NCBI GenBank assembly: GCA_002747735.1
Contig: PDQE01000054.1
Span: 1-6,206 of the forward strand
Length of the DNA stretch: 6,206 nt
Origin: Flavobacteriales bacterium
GTDB taxonomy: Bacteria; Bacteroidota; Bacteroidia; Flavobacteriales; Flavobacteriaceae
Direction of reading: 5' to 3'
Positions within the stretch are counted from its first letter, which is position 1. Each line of letters opens with the position of its first letter. The notes below the pieces were generated by a model. That model did not search any database. It saw only the letters and a list, made by a program, of their open reading frames with translations, and had not been told where the DNA came from. Below, one piece after another: positions 1 to 6,206 of the stretch. The translations under genes and the position numbers were made by a program.

Positions 1-358
1 ACCAAAATTAAAACCCTTTTTATGTTTATTCTAACAACTATTAGTGTTAGATAATAATTTTTTAGACAGCCGCCTCTTTCATCTTAAAAAAAGAAAAAAC
101 TTTATACAATTTATATAAGCTATCATAAATGATTAATTAAATTTATTAATGAGGAAACAAGTATAACGAGTAGTTACAGATGTTTTAAGTTTTACAACTA
201 ATATATTATCAGTTAACGATTAAAAAATATAAACAACTAAAGCCCTCATTAGAAGATTTTTAGAACCAAGACAATCACCTCCACAAAAGGACATGAATAA
301 AATATTAAAAATTAAACGTTTAACCTAAATTTATTCGCATGAACCTATTAAAGTTTAA
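1..358. other. AT-rich leader with no intact gene
   Basis: This stretch is much more AT-rich than the genes that follow and has stops in all frames. No reading frame is long enough or protein-like enough to call. Three short pieces look like the beginnings of exported proteins and then stop: bases 1-51 (frame 1, reading TKIKTLFMFILTTISVR before a TAA), an ATG at 293 and an ATG at 339. No TAnnTTTG Bacteroidota promoter element is present on the + strand. It is probably intergenic DNA carrying the leader of the mannan operon, possibly with decayed gene starts. No tRNA, CRISPR repeat or clear terminator was seen. Confidence 0.6.
293..328 (+). other. orphan start, 11 codons
   Basis: An ATG preceded closely by AAAAGG opens the peptide MNKILKIKRLT and then meets TAA. 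It lies in the same frame as the downstream Ig-GH26 frame but is separated from it by two stops (326-328 and 356-358). The basic, Leu/Ile-rich start resembles the n-region of a signal peptide. It could be the original start of the GH26 gene, damaged by later changes, or chance in AT-rich DNA. It is a weaker candidate than the ATG at 339. Confidence 0.2.
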
Positions 359-398
359 ACTAACGATACTGATGAACCAACAGGCACAGCTCCGGTAG
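339..398 (+). pseudogene. probable detached 5' end (signal peptide start) of the Ig-GH26 gene
   Basis: The ATG at 339 opens MNLLKFKLTILMNQQAQLR and then hits TAG at 396-398. The first eleven residues look like the basic n-region and the start of the hydrophobic core of a secretion signal. The hydrophobic core is too short and no lipobox Cys follows. In the overlapping frame that carries the GH26 protein, the same DNA reads NDTDEPTGTA, which is what usually follows the lipobox Cys of a Bacteroidota surface lipoprotein. The likeliest reading is that a segment holding the rest of the signal peptide and its Cys is missing, with a length not divisible by three. A sequencing or assembly fault would look the same. 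Confidence 0.45.
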
Positions 399-1705
399 TA
401 ACAAGTTCTTCTCCTACCAATGGAGCAACAGATATAGCTATTACATCCGGCAATTTAACTATTACGGTAGTTTTTGATCAAAACATTACATTCAATTCTT
501 CAGACTATACAAAAATAACACTAGATAATGCCGTTATTAAAAGTGCAAATGCCAGCAATGCAACATTAACCATACAGGCCGGCAGTATAGCAGAAGGCAC
601 CTCTTATACACTTATTATTCCGGAAGGTATTGTAAAAGGAACCGGAGACCTCTACAATAAAGAAATTTCAATTTCATTTACTACAAAAACAGGCACAGCA
701 TTAGTAAGTCCTGTAGATAGTGAAGCTACAGAAAACACCAAAAAACTCTATACCTTTTTACAATCTATCTACGGCACCAAAACGCTCTCATCAACTATGG
801 CTACAGTTAGCTGGAATACTATCGAAGCAGAGAATGTGTATAAACTCACCGGAAAATATCCAGCTATTAATTGTTTTGATTTTATTCATATACAATATTC
901 TCCTGCCAATTGGATTGATTATTCTGATATTACTCCGGTTGCTGATTGGGCAAATAATGGCGGAATTGTATCATTAATGTGGCATTTTAATGTACCCGTT
1001 AAAGAGGGTTCAGACCAATATACTTACAGTTCAAAAGAAACCACTTTTAGTGCCTCAAATGTTTTTACAGACAACACATGGGAAAACACCTATTTTTACG
1101 AACAAATAGACAAAGTAAGTGCCGTATTACTACAATTGCAAGATGCGGGCATCCCTGCAATATGGAGACCTTTTCACGAAGGAGCCGGAAATTATTATGC
1201 CGGAGGCGATGCGTGGTTCTGGTGGGGATACGAAGGCCCCGAAATATATGTAAAACTCTGGAAATTAATGTTTGAGTATTTTAATCAAAAAGGAATTCAC
1301 AATCTTATTTGGGTATGGACAACAGAAAACAACGGCGATGGTGCTTATTATCCCGGTGATGATTATGTTGACATTGTAGGTCGCGATTTATACGGCAAAA
1401 ATGCAACCGAAAGTTACAGCCAGTGGAATACCGTCAACACCGATTACCAACAAAAAATGGTCGCCCTTTCTGAATGTGGCAATAAAGTAAACGGACGTAC
1501 CATTATCAGTTCACAAGCCATTATTCCGGAACAATGGTCAAAAGGATGCCAATGGCTCTACTTTATGCCTTGGTATGATTATGATTATGATACCGGAAAC
1601 GCCAATACCAATGTAATATGCAGCGATTATTTCTGGACAAGTGCCATGACTCGTAATTATGTATTGAAAAGAAATGATGTTGCTTACCTTAATTTACACA
1701 ACTAA
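359..1705 (+). CDS. GH26 beta-1,4-mannanase with N-terminal Ig-like domain (5' end disrupted)
   Basis: Endo-beta-1,4-mannanase (mannan endo-1,4-beta-mannosidase, GH26, clan GH-A TIM barrel) expected to cut mannan outside the cytoplasm. The open frame is 448 codons. Residues about 11-110 form an Ig-like beta-sandwich of the Big_5/SbsA kind (PVVTSSSPTNGATDIAI start, ISISFTTK end). The GH26 domain starts near residue 120 (ENTKKLYTFLQSIYGTKTL). The proton donor is Glu274 in RPFHEGAGNYY (codon at 1178), followed by the WFWWG motif; the nucleophile is Glu372 in VALSECGN (codon at 1472). The frame begins just after a stop at 356-358 and has no ATG, GTG or TTG until the ATG at 797. That ATG lies inside the catalytic domain and would remove the first strand and helix of the barrel, so it is unlikely to be the true start. 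The signal peptide is missing in this frame; see the fragment at 339. The next GH26 gene follows after 11 bp, so the two are probably co-transcribed. The family call is firm; whether the gene is expressed is uncertain. Confidence 0.85.
   Translation, partial: TNDTDEPTGTAPVVTSSSPTNGATDIAITSGNLTITVVFDQNITFNSSDYTKITLDNAVIKSANASNATLTIQAGSIAEGTSYTLIIPEGIVKGTGDLYNKEISISFTTKTGTALVSPVDSEATENTKKLYTFLQSIYGTKTLSSTMATVSWNTIEAENVYKLTGKYPAINCFDFIHIQYSPANWIDYSDITPVADWANNGGIVSLMWHFNVPVKEGSDQYTYSSKETTFSASNVFTDNTWENTYFYEQIDKVSAVLLQLQDAGIPAIWRPFHEGAGNYYAGGDAWFWWGYEGPEIYVKLWKLMFEYFNQKGIHNLIWVWTTENNGDGAYYPGDDYVDIVGRDLYGKNATESYSQWNTVNTDYQQKMVALSECGNKVNGRTIISSQAIIPEQWSKGCQWLYFMPWYDYDYDTGNANTNVICSDYFWTSAMTRNYVLKRNDVAYLNLHN
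379..390 (+). repeat. 12-bp direct repeat, left copy, before the Ig-like domain
   Basis: AACAGGCACAGC occurs here and again at 688-699. The copies are 309 bp apart (103 codons) in the same reading phase, and each encodes the linker Thr-Gly-Thr-Ala. Together they bracket the Ig-like domain almost exactly. Confidence 0.7.
688..699 (+). repeat. 12-bp direct repeat, right copy, after the Ig-like domain
   Basis: Second copy of AACAGGCACAGC, encoding Thr-Gly-Thr-Ala at the join between the Ig-like domain and the GH26 domain. Recombination between the two copies would remove the Ig-like domain in frame and leave one linker. The match may mark how the domain was inserted or duplicated. Confidence 0.7.
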
Positions 1706-1716
1706 AAAGAAAAATC

Positions 1717-2835
1717 ATGAATAAGTTTTTGATGTTTATTGTTGTGATAGCGATCATTTCGTGTAACAAAACAACAAATAAAACCAAATCTAACAACAAT
1801 ACGCCGCCTAACAGTGTTTCGCAAACCGAAACCTTGTTAAAAAATCTATTTTCATTACGAGAAAAAGGATACCTGTTTGGACACCAAGACGATACACTTT
1901 ACGGAATAGGCTGGGAAGGAGACGATGACAGAAGTGATGTAAAAAGTGTATGTGGTGATTATCCTGCTTTAATAGGATTTGATATTGGCGATATAGAATT
2001 AGACAGTACAAAGAACTTGGACAAAGTACCCTTTGATAAAATTCGCAAAGCCATTATAGACCAATACAACCGCAATGGATTGGTAACTATAAGTTGGCAT
2101 GCCAATAACCCTGCAACCGGAGGCAATTGCAATTCCATAGATGCAAACGGCAATTCAGCAATAGCTTCTATTTTGCCCAATGGCAAAAATTACAATACAT
2201 TTCAACAGCGGCTTTCAAAAGTTGCGGCTTTTCTTCAATCACTAAAAACAGAAAACGGCACGGCCATACCCATTATTCTACGCCCTTGGCACGAACATAC
2301 CGGAAACTGGTTTTGGTGGGGACAAAACTCTTGCTCCAAAGAAGAATATATTGCTCTATGGCGAATGACACACAATTATTTAGACTCCAAAGGATTAAAT
2401 AACATCATTTATGCTTATTCTCCCGATATTAGAGAAAATTATATGGAACGCTATCCCGGGGATGAATACGTAGATATTTTAGGATTGGACTTATACCAAT
2501 TTGGTATTGAAGGACGTAAAAATTATCTGGAGAAACTTCATAAAAAACTTACGGAAATAAAAAAACTGGGCGAAAAACACCACAAGCTAATTGCTTTAAC
2601 AGAAACCGGATGTGAAGGTATTCCCGATGCCAATTGGTGGACAGACACACTCAAACCACTATTAGATGAATATCCTTTATCATATGTAATGGTATGGCGA
2701 AATGCCCGGGAAAAACCGGAACATTTCTATGTTCCGTATCCGGGGCAAGATTCGGAAGCCGATTTTGTTTCTTTTTACAATGCACCAAATACTTTATTTA
2801 TTAAAAATTTACCAAAAATTTATGACCCCATTTAA
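1717..2835 (+). CDS. manA: GH26 beta-mannanase lipoprotein, probably mannobiose-producing (ManA-like)
   Basis: Beta-1,4-mannanase of family GH26, predicted to be a membrane-anchored lipoprotein of the periplasm or outer membrane. The 372 residues begin with a short signal peptide ending in the lipobox IISC (Cys16), then a Lys/Thr/Asn-rich linker to about residue 33. The catalytic domain starts near residue 36 (TETLLKNLFSLREKGYLFGHQDD). Glu193 in LRPWHEHTGNWFWWG is the proton donor and Glu296 in IALTETGCEG the nucleophile; VMVWRNA near residue 324 is the usual C-terminal barrel strand. The long loop after GHQDD (GIGWEGDDDRSDVKSVCGDYPALIGFDIGDIE) is typical of the branch including B. fragilis ManA, which releases mannobiose. 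The residues after Cys16 (NKTTNKTK) lack the acidic surface-export signal, so a periplasmic location is favoured. It differs strongly from the GH26 gene 11 bp upstream. The product fits the needs of the epimerase and phosphorylase downstream. The mannobiose specificity is inferred. Confidence 0.92.
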   Translation: MNKFLMFIVVIAIISCNKTTNKTKSNNNTPPNSVSQTETLLKNLFSLREKGYLFGHQDDTLYGIGWEGDDDRSDVKSVCGDYPALIGFDIGDIELDSTKNLDKVPFDKIRKAIIDQYNRNGLVTISWHANNPATGGNCNSIDANGNSAIASILPNGKNYNTFQQRLSKVAAFLQSLKTENGTAIPIILRPWHEHTGNWFWWGQNSCSKEEYIALWRMTHNYLDSKGLNNIIYAYSPDIRENYMERYPGDEYVDILGLDLYQFGIEGRKNYLEKLHKKLTEIKKLGEKHHKLIALTETGCEGIPDANWWTDTLKPLLDEYPLSYVMVWRNAREKPEHFYVPYPGQDSEADFVSFYNAPNTLFIKNLPKIYDPI

Positions 2836-2854
2836 ACCTTGTTGGATTTAAATG
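2829..2854 (+). promoter_or_regulatory. hairpin spanning the GH26 stop codon
   Basis: CATTTAAACC (2829-2838) pairs with GGATTTAAATG (2844-2854): eight A/T-rich pairs, one bulged A and two C-G pairs closing a TTGTT loop. The TAA stop of the GH26 gene lies inside the left arm. A run of five T begins 12 bases after the stem, so it is not a classical Rho-independent terminator. It could weaken read-through or protect the 3' end of the GH26 message; it could also be chance. Confidence 0.35.
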
Positions 2855-2869
2855 AAAATCAGGAGTTTT

Positions 2870-2877
2870 TAGTTTTG
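2870..2877 (+). promoter_or_regulatory. possible Bacteroidota -7 promoter element
   Basis: TAGTTTTG matches the TAnnTTTG -7 consensus of Bacteroidota sigma-ABfr promoters and is the only such match in the 180-bp spacer. The nearest TTG upstream, at 2842-2844, is about 25 bases away, longer than the usual spacing, and sits in the hairpin. If used, it would give the phosphorylase-symporter-epimerase genes their own transcript with a leader of roughly 130 bases. Confidence 0.25.
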
Positions 2878-2998
2878 TTGAAGTTTTTTTTGAATTGAAC
2901 TTGCCTTTGCCAAACGGAGAGTTAACAGGGCTGTGAAAGAAAGAAAAGACAAAAACAGAGTTAAAAATTAAAAAAGTTTAAATGAGTTCTATAAATAA

Positions 2999-3010
2999 AA
3001 AAACGTTTTT
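2999..3010. promoter_or_regulatory. perfect 12-bp palindrome AAAAACGTTTTT
   Basis: The palindrome ends five bases before the GH130 start codon. A central CG flanked by A and T runs resembles the core of LacI-family operators, which often control sugar genes. The site is short and the surroundings are A/T-rich, so chance is a real possibility. No regulator gene is visible in the window. Confidence 0.25.
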
Positions 3011-3015
3011 ACTTA

Positions 3016-4197
3016 ATGAAGATGAAAAAATCATTTGAGGAAATATGTTCAGAAAAAATACAACATCATAGAGAACTTTTAGCGTTAAAAAACAGTAAGA
3101 CAAAAGATACCAATGGTTGGTTTCAACGCTATAAAAATCCTGTATTAACAGCCGCTCATATCCCCATACACTGGCGATATGATTTGGATAAAAAAACCAA
3201 TCCGTTTTGTATGGAACGCATTGGTGTTAATGCTGTTTTAAATGCAGGAGCCATAAAGTGGAAAGGAAAATACCTATTGGTGGCACGCGTAGAAGGCATG
3301 AATAGAAAATCTTACTTTGCCATAGCAGAAAGCCCTAATGGTATAGACAATTTTAAATTTTGGGAGCGTCCTATCATCATACCTAATACCAGCGACCCGG
3401 CTACAAACATTTATGATATGAGGCTTACAGCCCACGAAGACGGATGGGTATATGGCATATTCTGCGTAGAGCGTAAAGACAAAAACGTTCCTGCCGACGA
3501 CTTGTCTAGTGCAGTAGCAGCAGCAGGTATTGCACGCAGTAAAGATTTAATTAATTGGGAACGATTACCCGATTTAAAATCAAAAAGCCAGCAGAGAAAC
3601 GTAGTACTGCATCCAGAATTTGTAAATGGTAAATATGCTCTCTACACCAGGCCTCAAGACGGATTTATAAATGCCGGTAATGGTTTTGGCATTGGATGGG
3701 CCTTAGTAGATGATATTACCCATGCTGAGGTAATCAACGAAAAAATTATAGACAAACGTATTTATCACACTATAAAAGAGTTGAAAAACGGAGAAGGCCC
3801 TCAACCAATAAAAACAAAACACGGATGGCTGCATTTAGCACATGGCGTAAGAGGTTGTGCCTCTGGACTGCGTTATGTATTGTATCTTTACATAACTGCT
3901 TTAGATGAACCTGATAAACCCATTGCCAATCCCGGAGGATATTTTATGGCTCCGGAAGGCATAGAGCGTGTAGGCGATGTATCAAACGTATTGTTTTCAA
4001 ACGGATGGATTGCAGATGATGACGGAACTGTTTATATTTATTATGCCTCATCAGATACGCGTGTGCATGTAGCTACTTCTACCATAGACCGCCTGATAGA
4101 CTATTGTATAAACACACCTCAGGACGGATTAAGAACATCTGATTATGTGCTAACCATCAATAAATTAATAGACAAGAATGCTAAGTTAGCAAGATAA
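3016..4197 (+). CDS. mgp: 4-O-beta-D-mannosyl-D-glucose phosphorylase (GH130_1)
   Basis: Cytoplasmic phosphorylase (EC 2.4.1.281) that splits 4-O-beta-mannosyl-glucose with phosphate into alpha-D-mannose 1-phosphate and D-glucose. The 393 residues match the family's usual length of about 390, with no signal peptide. The five-bladed beta-propeller fold is read from family motifs in order: [17 protein letters not shown] (41-57), [14 protein letters not shown] (66-79), [19 protein letters not shown] (91-109), [16 protein letters not shown] (129-144), [11 protein letters not shown] (192-202), YTRPQDGF (210-217), [16 protein letters not shown] (275-290) and [18 protein letters not shown] (320-337). 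Asp134 in IYDMRLT corresponds to the proton-donor Asp131 of the B. fragilis enzyme. This start may be two codons long; the ATG at 3022 is an alternative, and neither has a clear ribosome site. The symporter gene begins four bases after the stop, so the two are surely one operon. Close agreement with the B. fragilis enzyme favours the GH130_1 activity over mannooligosaccharide phosphorylase (GH130_2). Confidence 0.95.
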   Translation: MKMKKSFEEICSEKIQHHRELLALKNSKTKDTNGWFQRYKNPVLTAAHIPIHWRYDLDKKTNPFCMERIGVNAVLNAGAIKWKGKYLLVARVEGMNRKSYFAIAESPNGIDNFKFWERPIIIPNTSDPATNIYDMRLTAHEDGWVYGIFCVERKDKNVPADDLSSAVAAAGIARSKDLINWERLPDLKSKSQQRNVVLHPEFVNGKYALYTRPQDGFINAGNGFGIGWALVDDITHAEVINEKIIDKRIYHTIKELKNGEGPQPIKTKHGWLHLAHGVRGCASGLRYVLYLYITALDEPDKPIANPGGYFMAPEGIERVGDVSNVLFSNGWIADDDGTVYIYYASSDTRVHVATSTIDRLIDYCINTPQDGLRTSDYVLTINKLIDKNAKLAR

Positions 4198-4201
4198 TAA
4201 A

Positions 4202-5611
4202 ATGAAGATGTTAAAGTTACGGGAAAAAATTGGCTATGGTTTTGGAGACATGTCTTCTTCTATGTTTTGGAAGTTGTTTGGTTCCTATTTAATGATATTT
4301 TACACCGATGTATTTGGTATTTCAGCGGCCGTTGTGGGTACTATGTTTTTGATAACCCGTATATGGGATGCCGTTTCAGATCCTATTATGGGTATCATAG
4401 CCGACCGTACCCACACCAAATGGGGGCGGTTCAGGCCTTATCTGCTATGGATGGCAATTCCCTTTGCCATTATTGGTGTTTTAACATTTTACACCCCAAA
4501 TGTAAGCCTGAGCAACAAAATAATTTATGCCTACATCACTTATTCTCTGATGATGACACTCTACACCGTTGTAAACGTTCCGTATGCATCATTGCTGGGG
4601 GTAATGAGTCCAAATCCGAAAGACAGAAACACATTGGCTACATTTAGAATGGCATTTGCCTATGCCGGCAGTTTTATTGTACTATTAATGTTTATGCCTA
4701 TTGTAAATTCATTTATCGGAGGTTCTGAAAATATTGCTATTATTCAATCCAGTTGGACAAAAGGCGTGAGTATTGTAGCAGCAATATGTGCTGTTTTATT
4801 CATACTTACATTTGCACTAACCAAAGAGCGGGTAGTACCCATTAATGAAGAAAAGAACAAACTGAAAAATGACCTTAAAGATTTAGCCAAAAACAAACCT
4901 TGGTGGATATTACTCGGTGCGGGTATTTCTGCACTTATTTTTAATTCTATACGCGATGGTGCTACTGTTTATTACTTTAAATACTACGTAGTAGAAGAAA
5001 ATTTTACAGACATCAATTTTATGGGATTCACTTTTGTACTAAGCGGCCTTTATTTGGCAATAGGACAAGTAGCCAACATAATTGGCGTTATTCTGGCAGC
5101 ACCTGTAAGCAACAAAATCGGCAAGAAAAAAACCTATATGGGAGCTATGGTTATTGCTACCCTATTTAGCATTTTCTTCTTTTGGTTAGAAAAAGACCAG
5201 TTGATACTTATCTTTTTGTTACAAATAATTATTAGTGTCTGTGCTGGCAGTATTTTTCCGCTTTTATGGTCTATGTATGCAGATTGCACAGATTATTCAG
5301 AATTTAAAACCGGTAATAGAGCTACAGGGTTAATTTTCAGCTCTTCATCTATGAGCCAAAAATTTGGATGGGCTTTTGGCAGTGCCCTTACAGGCTGGCT
5401 ACTGGCATTTTATGGTTTTGAAGCCAATACTACGCAAAATACAGAGACTATTAAAGGAATAAAAATGTTTATGAGCTTTTTGCCTGCCGTAGGCACATTG
5501 CTATCAGTTATTTTTATCAGTTTGTATTCATTAAATGAAGAAAAAATGAAAAACATTATTGAAAAATTAAACGTTCGCAGGGCAAAAAATACTTCAGATG
5601 ACAATCAATAA
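4202..5611 (+). CDS. GPH-family sugar:cation symporter, probable mannobiose importer
   Basis: Inner-membrane transporter of the glycoside-pentoside-hexuronide:cation family (MelB-like, MFS fold), predicted to import mannobiose with Na+ or H+. The 469 residues contain about twelve hydrophobic segments split by a charged central loop (residues about 205-232, TKERVVPINEEKNKLKND). After the first membrane segments comes the family signature WDAVSDPIMGIIADRTHTKW; Asp56 and Asp60 correspond to the cation-site Asp55 and Asp59 of MelB. A second signature-like stretch, YADCTDYSEFKTGNRATGL, lies near residues 358-375. The C-terminus is charged and hydrophilic. The start could be either ATG (4202 or 4208); the first gives a four-base gap after the phosphorylase stop. 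Its last 14 bases overlap the epimerase gene. Homologues in this position in Bacteroides are called ManB, a name also used for phosphomannomutase, so no symbol is given. The substrate is inferred from the neighbours. Confidence 0.9.
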   Translation: MKMLKLREKIGYGFGDMSSSMFWKLFGSYLMIFYTDVFGISAAVVGTMFLITRIWDAVSDPIMGIIADRTHTKWGRFRPYLLWMAIPFAIIGVLTFYTPNVSLSNKIIYAYITYSLMMTLYTVVNVPYASLLGVMSPNPKDRNTLATFRMAFAYAGSFIVLLMFMPIVNSFIGGSENIAIIQSSWTKGVSIVAAICAVLFILTFALTKERVVPINEEKNKLKNDLKDLAKNKPWWILLGAGISALIFNSIRDGATVYYFKYYVVEENFTDINFMGFTFVLSGLYLAIGQVANIIGVILAAPVSNKIGKKKTYMGAMVIATLFSIFFFWLEKDQLILIFLLQIIISVCAGSIFPLLWSMYADCTDYSEFKTGNRATGLIFSSSSMSQKFGWAFGSALTGWLLAFYGFEANTTQNTETIKGIKMFMSFLPAVGTLLSVIFISLYSLNEEKMKNIIEKLNVRRAKNTSDDNQ

Positions 5612-6206
5612 TCCGGAACAGTTAAAAAAAGAAGCCTTAAGCCTTTTAGAAGAAAATATACTTCCGTATTGGATCAATTTAACAGACAATAAATACGGAG
5701 GGTTTTACGGACAGGTAACAGGCAAAGAAGAATTGGTTAAAAATGCACCCAAAGGTGGTGTGTTGCACGCTCGTATTTTGTGGACATTTTCCGCAGCGTA
5801 CCGTATTTTAAAAAAAGAAGAATATCTACTGGCAGCAACACATGCCAAAGATTTTTTGCTCAAAAAATTTATAGACAAAAAACACGGAGGCATCTACTGG
5901 TTATTGGATAATAAGGGAAACCCTATCAATACAAAAAAACAAATCTATGCACAAGGATTTGCCATTTACGGACTCAGTGAATATTATCGCATTACAAAAG
6001 ACGAAGATGTATTAAAGGAAGCAATAGCCTTGTTTAAACTTATTGAAAAACACAGTTTTGACAAAGAATACGGTGGTTATCTTGAGGCTTTTAAGCAAGA
6101 CTGGTTGCCCATAGAAGATATGCGTCTGAGTGCAAAAGATGAAAATGCAGTAAAAACCATGAATACGCATTTGCATATTCTGGAACCTTATACCAACCTG
6201 TATAGC
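5598..6206 (+). CDS. cellobiose 2-epimerase (AGE family), 3' end outside the window
   Basis: Cytoplasmic epimerase of the N-acylglucosamine 2-epimerase superfamily. It interconverts glucose and mannose at the reducing end of beta-1,4 disaccharides; here the likely reaction is mannobiose to 4-O-beta-mannosyl-glucose, the substrate of the phosphorylase. The first 203 codons are present, about half of the usual 390-410 residues, and the frame is open to the last base. Visible alpha/alpha-barrel motifs are YGGFYGQV (33-40), GGVLHARILWTFSAAYR (53-69, with the conserved Arg59), KKQIYAQGFAIYGLSEYY (113-130), DWLPIEDMRLSAKDENA (168-184) and MNTHLHILEPYTNLY (188-202), whose His residues belong to the active-site set. 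The later catalytic His residues lie beyond the window. The ATG at 5598 overlaps the symporter stop by 14 bases in another frame, which suggests translational coupling. The ORF is easy to miss because its stop is outside the window. Confidence 0.93.
   Translation, partial: MTINNPEQLKKEALSLLEENILPYWINLTDNKYGGFYGQVTGKEELVKNAPKGGVLHARILWTFSAAYRILKKEEYLLAATHAKDFLLKKFIDKKHGGIYWLLDNKGNPINTKKQIYAQGFAIYGLSEYYRITKDEDVLKEAIALFKLIEKHSFDKEYGGYLEAFKQDWLPIEDMRLSAKDENAVKTMNTHLHILEPYTNLYS

Larger units (their letters stand above)
2836..3015. other. 180-bp spacer between the GH26 gene and the phosphorylase gene
   Basis: The spacer has no open frame of note. It holds the right part of a hairpin, a TAnnTTTG match at 2870, T-rich then A-rich tracts, and a 12-bp palindrome at 2999-3010. 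All other gene junctions in the window are 11 bp or less, so this is the one place in the cluster where separate control is likely. Confidence 0.6.

Noticed and set aside
62..82. GC-richer patch whose minus strand reads MKEAAV then stop, like the end of a gene or an insertion-sequence edge
   Set aside because: The minus-strand frame extends only about 20 codons and no matching inverted end or target duplication is present in the window. Too little to call a mobile element.
147..251. 8-bp inverted repeat, TAATGAGG at 147-154 and CCTCATTA at 244-251
   Set aside because: Short arms, about 90 bases apart, with no extension of pairing on either side; expected by chance in AT-rich DNA.
720..977. 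Open frame of 85 codons on the + strand overlapping the GH26 gene
   Set aside because: It lies in another frame across the start of the GH26 domain, whose own frame contains clear family motifs. It has no family-like features.
1078..1275. Open frame of 65 codons on the + strand
   Set aside because: It is a shadow of the GH26 catalytic region that holds the proton-donor Glu in the correct frame.
1808..2402. Two minus-strand frames and one + strand frame within the second GH26 gene
   Set aside because: All overlap the well-supported GH26 lipoprotein and show no recognisable protein features.
4267..4647. Open frame of 126 codons on the + strand inside the symporter gene
   Set aside because: It is the out-of-frame reading of membrane segments; its Cys/Tyr/His-rich content is what such a shift produces. 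The symporter frame has the family signature.
5410..5893. Minus-strand frames opposite the end of the symporter and the start of the epimerase
   Set aside because: Both lie antisense to well-supported genes. The region from 5612 is covered by the epimerase, which runs off the window end.
359..6206. Possibility of an undescribed defence, mobile or RNA system
   Set aside because: All genes belong to known mannan-degradation families in a known order. No repeats arrays, transposase, integrase, toxin-antitoxin pair or structured RNA was found.

Overview
The window reads as low-GC Bacteroidota DNA. The genes are AT-rich and close-packed, start codons lack clear Shine-Dalgarno sequences, and one product has a lipoprotein signal. 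The gene order is that of the Bacteroides fragilis-type beta-mannan catabolic operon (GH26 mannanase, GH130_1 phosphorylase, sugar:cation symporter, cellobiose 2-epimerase). The genus cannot be fixed from this sequence alone; everything readable is on the + strand.

Layout. Bases 1-358 are AT-rich and hold no convincing gene, only short signal-peptide-like starts that run into stops. From 359 to 1705 an open frame encodes an Ig-like (Big_5/SbsA type) domain followed by a GH26 mannanase domain; it has no usable start codon at its 5' end, so the gene appears broken or damaged there. Bases 1717-2835 encode a second, different GH26 enzyme that is a predicted lipoprotein. A 180-bp spacer (2836-3015) follows, with a hairpin over the GH26 stop, a possible Bacteroidota -7 promoter element and a short perfect palindrome just before the next start. 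Then come three tightly linked genes: a GH130 4-O-beta-mannosyl-glucose phosphorylase (3016-4197), a GPH/MFS sugar:cation symporter (4202-5611) and a cellobiose 2-epimerase (from 5598, cut by the window end).

How the genes fit together (known pathway, inferred here from homology). The two GH26 enzymes cut beta-1,4-mannan outside the cytoplasm, the second probably yielding mannobiose. The symporter imports the disaccharide. The epimerase turns mannobiose into 4-O-beta-mannosyl-glucose. The GH130 phosphorylase splits that with phosphate into alpha-mannose 1-phosphate and glucose, saving one ATP equivalent.

I see no undescribed system. The pathway is known. The unusual points are local: the broken 5' end of the Ig-GH26 gene, the in-frame 12-bp direct repeat that brackets its Ig-like domain, the pairing of two divergent GH26 genes, and the structured spacer before the cytoplasmic-pathway genes.
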